DNA of 8,049 nucleotides from Clostridiales bacterium. Its GTDB lineage: Bacteria; Bacillota; Clostridia; Oscillospirales; Oscillospiraceae. This document shows positions 5,436 to 8,049 of the stretch, piece after piece (the stretch's first letter is position 1; every line of letters starts with the position of its first letter). The notes beneath the pieces were generated by a model. It saw only the letters and a list, made by a program, of their open reading frames with translations, was not told where the DNA came from and did not search any database. The position numbers and the translations under genes were made by a program. Location of the stretch: NCBI GenBank assembly GCA_021200895.1, contig JAJQFX010000259.1:1-8049 (forward strand), read 5' to 3'.

Positions 5436-6467
5436 ATGCAGTCATTCAGCCATCGGGTCCTGCTCATCACCGGCGGAACGGGTTCCTTCGGTAACGCCGT
5501 CCTGCATCGGCTCCTGCCCACGGACATCGGGGAGATACGCATCCTCTCCCGGGACGAGAAGAAGCAGGACGATATGCGCCACCGGTACCAGAAGGCGTTT
5601 CCGGCCCATGCCCAAAAACTCCGGTTTTATCTCGGGGACGTGCGGGACTACGCCTCCATCGTCAACGCCTTTCGGGGGGTGGACTATGTGTTCCACGCCG
5701 CGGCGCTGAAGCAGGTGCCCTCCTGCGAGTTTTACCCCATGGAGGCGGTGAAAACCAACGTCCTGGGGTCGGACAACGTCATCTCCGCCTGCGTCGCCAA
5801 CGGGGTGAAGAAGGCGGTGTTCCTCTCCACGGATAAGGCGGCCTACCCCGTCAACGCCATGGGCATGACCAAGGCGCTGATGGAGAAGAACGTGATCGCC
5901 CGCTCCCGGCAAATGCTGGAGGGCGACCCTATCCTCTGCCTGACCCGCTATGGCAACGTCATGGGTTCCCGCGGCTCGGTCATTCCCCTGTTTTGCCAGC
6001 AGATCGAGGAGGGGAAGCCCCTCACCATCACCAACCCCGCCATGACCCGGTTTATGATGACGCTGGAGGAGGCGGTAGACCTGGTGCTGTACGCCTTCGC
6101 CCACGGCCAGCAGGGCGACCTGTTCGTCCAGAAAGCGCCTGCGGCCACCATCGCCACCCTGGCCCAGGCCATCCTGGAGCTGCGGGGCTCCAGCCTGGGG
6201 GTCACATTCATCGGCCCCCGCCACGGGGAGAAGCTGTTCGAGGTGCTGGTCACAGCGGAGGAAATGCTCCGGGCAGAGGAACGGCCCGGCTTCTTCCGCA
6301 TCCCCGCTGACAACCGGGACTTGAACTATGACCGCTATTTCAGCCAGGGCTGCCCTGTGCTGGAGCAGGACAGGCAGTACCACTCCCACAACACCAGGCG
6401 GCTGGATGTGGCGGAGATGAAGCTTTTGCTGCAAACCCTGCCTCAGTTCGGCGGCGCACCCGGGTAG
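5436..6467 (+). CDS. capE: UDP-N-acetylglucosamine 4,6-dehydratase/5-epimerase (CapE/FnlA/WbjB type)
   Basis: Cytoplasmic NAD(P)-dependent extended SDR enzyme that converts UDP-GlcNAc to a 4-keto-6-deoxy sugar with C5 inversion. This is the first step to UDP-L-FucNAc and related sugars for capsule or O-antigen. The 343 residues match S. aureus CapE (about 342). Visible motifs are TGGTGSFG (12-19), SRDEKKQDDMR (38-48), GDVRD (67-71), HAAALKQVP (87-95), STDKAAYP (131-138), and M142-xxx-K146. In the last, Met replaces the catalytic Tyr of ordinary SDRs, a hallmark that separates CapE/FnlA from PseB and FlaA1. The C-terminal FRIPADNRDLNY also matches CapE. A GGGAGGGGAG site lies upstream of the ATG. 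CapF and CapG, which complete the pathway, are not downstream; the next transcript is the FMN riboswitch unit. The enzyme itself looks intact. Confidence 0.92.
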   Translation: MQSFSHRVLLITGGTGSFGNAVLHRLLPTDIGEIRILSRDEKKQDDMRHRYQKAFPAHAQKLRFYLGDVRDYASIVNAFRGVDYVFHAAALKQVPSCEFYPMEAVKTNVLGSDNVISACVANGVKKAVFLSTDKAAYPVNAMGMTKALMEKNVIARSRQMLEGDPILCLTRYGNVMGSRGSVIPLFCQQIEEGKPLTITNPAMTRFMMTLEEAVDLVLYAFAHGQQGDLFVQKAPAATIATLAQAILELRGSSLGVTFIGPRHGEKLFEVLVTAEEMLRAEERPGFFRIPADNRDLNYDRYFSQGCPVLEQDRQYHSHNTRRLDVAEMKLLLQTLPQFGGAPG

Positions 6468-6527
6468 GGGCATGGATGCTTTCACAAGGGGCAGAGGGTT
6501 TCCTGTTTCATTTTCGTCATTTTACCT

Positions 6528-6556
6528 CTTGCATTTTGGCTGGGCTGTGCTACAAT
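6528..6556 (+). promoter_or_regulatory. Sigma-A promoter of the FMN riboswitch-ribU transcript
   Basis: The -35 is CTTGCA or TTGCAT (6528-6534), the -10 is TACAAT (6551-6556), and the spacing is 16-17 bases. TGC before the -10 gives an extended -10. Transcription should begin near 6563, just before the aptamer. No terminator is visible between the capE stop and this point, so read-through from the polysaccharide genes is possible. Confidence 0.75.
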
Positions 6557-6577
6557 AGACTGGACAACTGAACAAGG

Positions 6578-6688
6578 ATGTCTTCAGGGCAGGGTGAAAT
6601 TCCCGATCGGCGGTAAAGTCCGCGCGCGTAACTGCATGAACCGGTGCAACTCCGGTACCGACAGTATAGTCTGGATGAAAGAAGATGT
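6578..6688 (+). ncRNA. FMN riboswitch aptamer (RFN element)
   Basis: The conserved RFN sequence is present in order: CTTCAGGGCAGGGTGAAATT, CCCGATCGGCGGTAAAGTCC, a variable P3-P5 region with paired CCGGTGCAACTCCGG, then AGTCTGGATGAAAGAAGA. The closing helix P1 pairs 6578-6585 with 6681-6688 (8 bp, two wobbles). The aptamer binds flavin mononucleotide; when FMN is high it is expected to shut off the downstream riboflavin importer through the terminator at 6760-6801. Confidence 0.97.
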
Positions 6689-6759
6689 GTTGTTTTTCGA
6701 ATAGCGGTAGTGGGCGTGTTTTATCCCCGTCCTCCCCCCTGTCCGCACTCTTTGAAACA

Positions 6760-6801
6760 TAACACCTGAAGCACATAGCTGGCTCAGGTGTTAATTTTTT
6801 T
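6760..6801 (+). terminator. Riboswitch expression-platform terminator
   Basis: A perfect 10-bp stem (6760-6769 with 6784-6793), a 14-nt loop, then seven T (6795-6801). It lies immediately before the ribU ribosome binding site (AAGGAG, 6803-6808). A competing antiterminator is visible: GTGTT+GTTT (6687-6695) can pair with AAAC...AACAC (6755-6765), which is the terminator's 5' arm plus flank. That pairing also overlaps the end of P1 by two bases. Binding of FMN, by stabilising P1, would favour termination. Confidence 0.9.
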
Positions 6802-6818
6802 GAAGGAGTGCGTCTCTT

Positions 6819-7412
6819 ATGAAAGGAACCACACGCAACATCACCGTCGCCGCCATGCTCTCCGCCGCGGCCTTCATCCTCATGTTCATCGAGTTTCCCA
6901 TCCCCATCATGCCCAGCTTCGTCAAGCTGGACATCAGCGACCTGCCCGCCCTGCTGGGCACCTTCGCCCTGGGGCCGGTCTACGGCGTGGTCATCGAGCT
7001 GCTGAAAAACCTGCTCCATATCCTCATCAAGGGCACCAGCAGCGCCGGCGTGGGGGAGCTGTGCAACTTCCTGTTCGGCGCAGTGTTCGCCCTGGTGGCC
7101 GGGCTGGTCTACCGGTTCAAAAAGACCCGGACGGGCGCCATCATCGGCTCCCTGCTGGGCGCGCTGGCCATGGCGCTCATCAGCATCCCGCTGAACTTCT
7201 ATGTGGTCTACCCCGCCTATGTGGTGTTCTACAGCCTGCCGCTGGACGCCATCATCGGGATGTACCAGGCCATTCTCCCCTCGGTGGGGTCTCTGCTGGA
7301 GTGCCTGGTCATCTTCAACTTCCCCTTCACCCTCTGCAAGGGCCTGCTGGACGCACTGCTGTGCTTCCTGATTTACAAGCCCCTGTCCCCCCTGCTCCAC
7401 GGCAGGAAGTGA
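6819..7412 (+). CDS. ribU: Riboflavin ECF transporter S component RibU
   Basis: Membrane-embedded substrate-binding subunit that captures riboflavin outside the cell and works with the shared energy-coupling factor module (EcfA, EcfA', EcfT) encoded elsewhere. The 197 residues form about six hydrophobic helices. Helix 1 carries the AxxxA contact motif (A12, A16) expected for docking to EcfT. RibU-typical segments are KLDISDLPALL (36-46), LGPVYGVVIELLKNLLH (51-67) and GVGELCNFLFG (77-87). The ATG at 6819 is preceded by AAGGAG at 10 bases, directly after the terminator U tract. The FMN riboswitch upstream independently supports the substrate. The gene is monocistronic, closed by the terminator at 7438-7478. 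Confidence 0.96.
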   Translation: MKGTTRNITVAAMLSAAAFILMFIEFPIPIMPSFVKLDISDLPALLGTFALGPVYGVVIELLKNLLHILIKGTSSAGVGELCNFLFGAVFALVAGLVYRFKKTRTGAIIGSLLGALAMALISIPLNFYVVYPAYVVFYSLPLDAIIGMYQAILPSVGSLLECLVIFNFPFTLCKGLLDALLCFLIYKPLSPLLHGRK

Positions 7413-7437
7413 GGGCAAACGACCCCCTGATTTTCCT

Positions 7438-7478
7438 CGGGTGGGCCGCCAACGATAAGGCGGCCCACCCGTTTTTTT
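7438..7478 (+). terminator. Rho-independent terminator of ribU
   Basis: A perfect 13-bp GC-rich stem (7438-7450 with 7459-7471) and an 8-nt loop AACGATAA, followed by seven T (7472-7478), 25 bases after the ribU stop. Confidence 0.95.
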
Positions 7479-7558
7479 CGTCTTACGGCGGCCTCCCACG
7501 AGGCCAAGATGAAATAGGCTTTATGCAAAAAGTGAATAAAAGTCCGCCAAAGTGTTTA

Positions 7559-7588
7559 TTGAAGTTGCGGGAAGCAGCGTGCTATAAT
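7559..7588 (+). promoter_or_regulatory. Sigma-A promoter for the substrate-binding lipoprotein gene
   Basis: TTGAAG (7559-7564), an 18-base spacer and a consensus TATAAT (7583-7588), with TGC giving an extended -10. Transcription should start near 7595, about 55 bases before the ATG. An AATAAA/TTTATT inverted repeat (7535-7540 with 7555-7560) touches the -35 and might be an operator, but this is weak. Confidence 0.8.
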
Positions 7589-7649
7589 TCTTATTGTAAG
7601 GACAGGCAAGTTTTTAAAAGTCCTAAAAATACGAAAAGGAGAATACCGT

Positions 7650-8049
7650 ATGAAAAAAGTATTAGCTCTGATCCTCTCCCTGGCCATGGCGTTCAGCCTT
7701 GTGGCCTGCGGCGGCTCCAGCTCCAGCAGCTCCAGCAGCGGGGATTCCGGCTCCTCCAGCAGTGCGGCCAGCACCTCTGAGGGCGAATCCAGCGAGGCCG
7801 AGGGCAGCAGCGCCGAAGCCGAGGGTGATTCTGCCAGCAGCGACGGCGCCACCGCTTCCCTTCACGACACCAGCAACATTGACAACTCCGTGACCCGCTC
7901 CTCCCTGACCGTGGCCTGGCAGAGCGCCACCACCATCGAGCCCTGGGGCACCGACAACAGCGTCCCCGGCAACTATGAAGTGTATGAGATGCTGTTCGAG
8001 ACCTCCGCAGACGGCGAGTTCTACGCCCTGCTGGCCGACGCCAGCCGCG
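7650..8049 (+). CDS. ABC transporter substrate-binding lipoprotein, family 5 (peptide/nickel type), 5' part
   Basis: The reading frame stays open to the window edge, so only 133 residues are seen. It starts with a type II signal peptide (MKK, hydrophobic core) and lipobox L17-V-A-C20, so Cys20 would be lipidated and the protein anchored outside the membrane. A Ser/Gly/Glu/Ala-rich linker follows to about residue 70. The mature domain then begins SSLTVAWQSATTIEPWGTDN and continues GNYEVYEMLFETSADGEFYALLAD. This resembles the N-terminal lobe of oligopeptide/dipeptide/nickel binding proteins (SBP_bac_5), which have a 'ltva....ldP......n.yE.Lf' opening. AAGGAG (7636-7641) lies 8 bases before the ATG. 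Lipoprotein status is secure; the exact ligand and family 5 assignment are probable. Permease and ATPase genes would be expected downstream. Confidence 0.85.
   Translation, partial: MKKVLALILSLAMAFSLVACGGSSSSSSSSGDSGSSSSAASTSEGESSEAEGSSAEAEGDSASSDGATASLHDTSNIDNSVTRSSLTVAWQSATTIEPWGTDNSVPGNYEVYEMLFETSADGEFYALLADASR

Noticed and set aside
4451..5494. Long + strand frame in a second register through the polymerase gene
   Set aside because: The product is Pro/Gly/Arg-rich with no domain, while the other frame encodes a clear membrane polymerase.
5442..7499. Long minus-strand open frames opposite capE and ribU
   Set aside because: They are rich in Gly, His, Gln and Arg without recognisable domains and lie opposite strongly supported genes; typical antisense artefacts of GC-rich coding DNA.
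7490..7505. GGCCTC-ccac-GAGGCC hairpin after the ribU terminator
   Set aside because: It is short, lacks a U tract and sits just after a much stronger terminator; probably chance in GC-rich DNA.

Overview
The window looks like chromosomal DNA from a GC-rich Gram-positive gut anaerobe of the Clostridia (Oscillospiraceae-like). The grounds are strong AGGAGG-type ribosome binding sites, sigma-A promoters, Rho-independent terminators, an FMN riboswitch ahead of ribU, a Ser-rich lipoprotein, and an HlyD-type adaptor of the kind common in that group. The taxonomic call is inference; no rRNA or marker gene is present.

Left part (1-1739, + strand): the 3' part of an HlyD/MacA-like efflux adaptor gene. 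It is cut by the window edge at its 5' end and carries two bacterial Ig-like (Big_2) repeats plus an acidic and Met/Gly/Thr-rich linker inserted inside the lipoyl domain. A seven-C run at 1190-1196 breaks the reading frame; removing one C restores a continuous protein of about 561 residues. A bidirectional terminator follows.

Minus-strand block (1756-3530): a ZIP-family metal transporter and, upstream of it, a YkuE-type metallophosphoesterase. A clear promoter precedes the phosphoesterase and the two genes are probably co-transcribed.

Polysaccharide island (3625-6467, + strand): a consensus promoter drives a 54-codon ORF containing a perfect 11-bp hairpin, then a glycosyltransferase remnant that keeps only its family N-terminus and a short C-terminal tail. 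An O-antigen/capsule polymerase (Wzy-like) gene overlaps the end of the remnant. Last comes capE, a UDP-GlcNAc 4,6-dehydratase/5-epimerase of the Met-xxx-Lys subtype. The rest of a capsule pathway (capF, capG, flippase, initiating transferase, chain-length control) is not here, so this looks like a decayed or minimal capsule locus.

Right part (6528-8049, + strand): an FMN riboswitch with a terminator/antiterminator platform controls ribU, the riboflavin-binding subunit of an ECF transporter, which ends in a strong terminator. A separate promoter then starts a family-5 ABC-transporter substrate-binding lipoprotein that runs off the window.

Four promoters recognised here share an extended -10 (TGn) element. 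I saw no tRNA, rRNA, CRISPR array, transposase or phage gene. I found no wholly new system; the least explained items are the Ig-interrupted, frameshifted adaptor and the short ORF/hairpin leader of the polysaccharide island.
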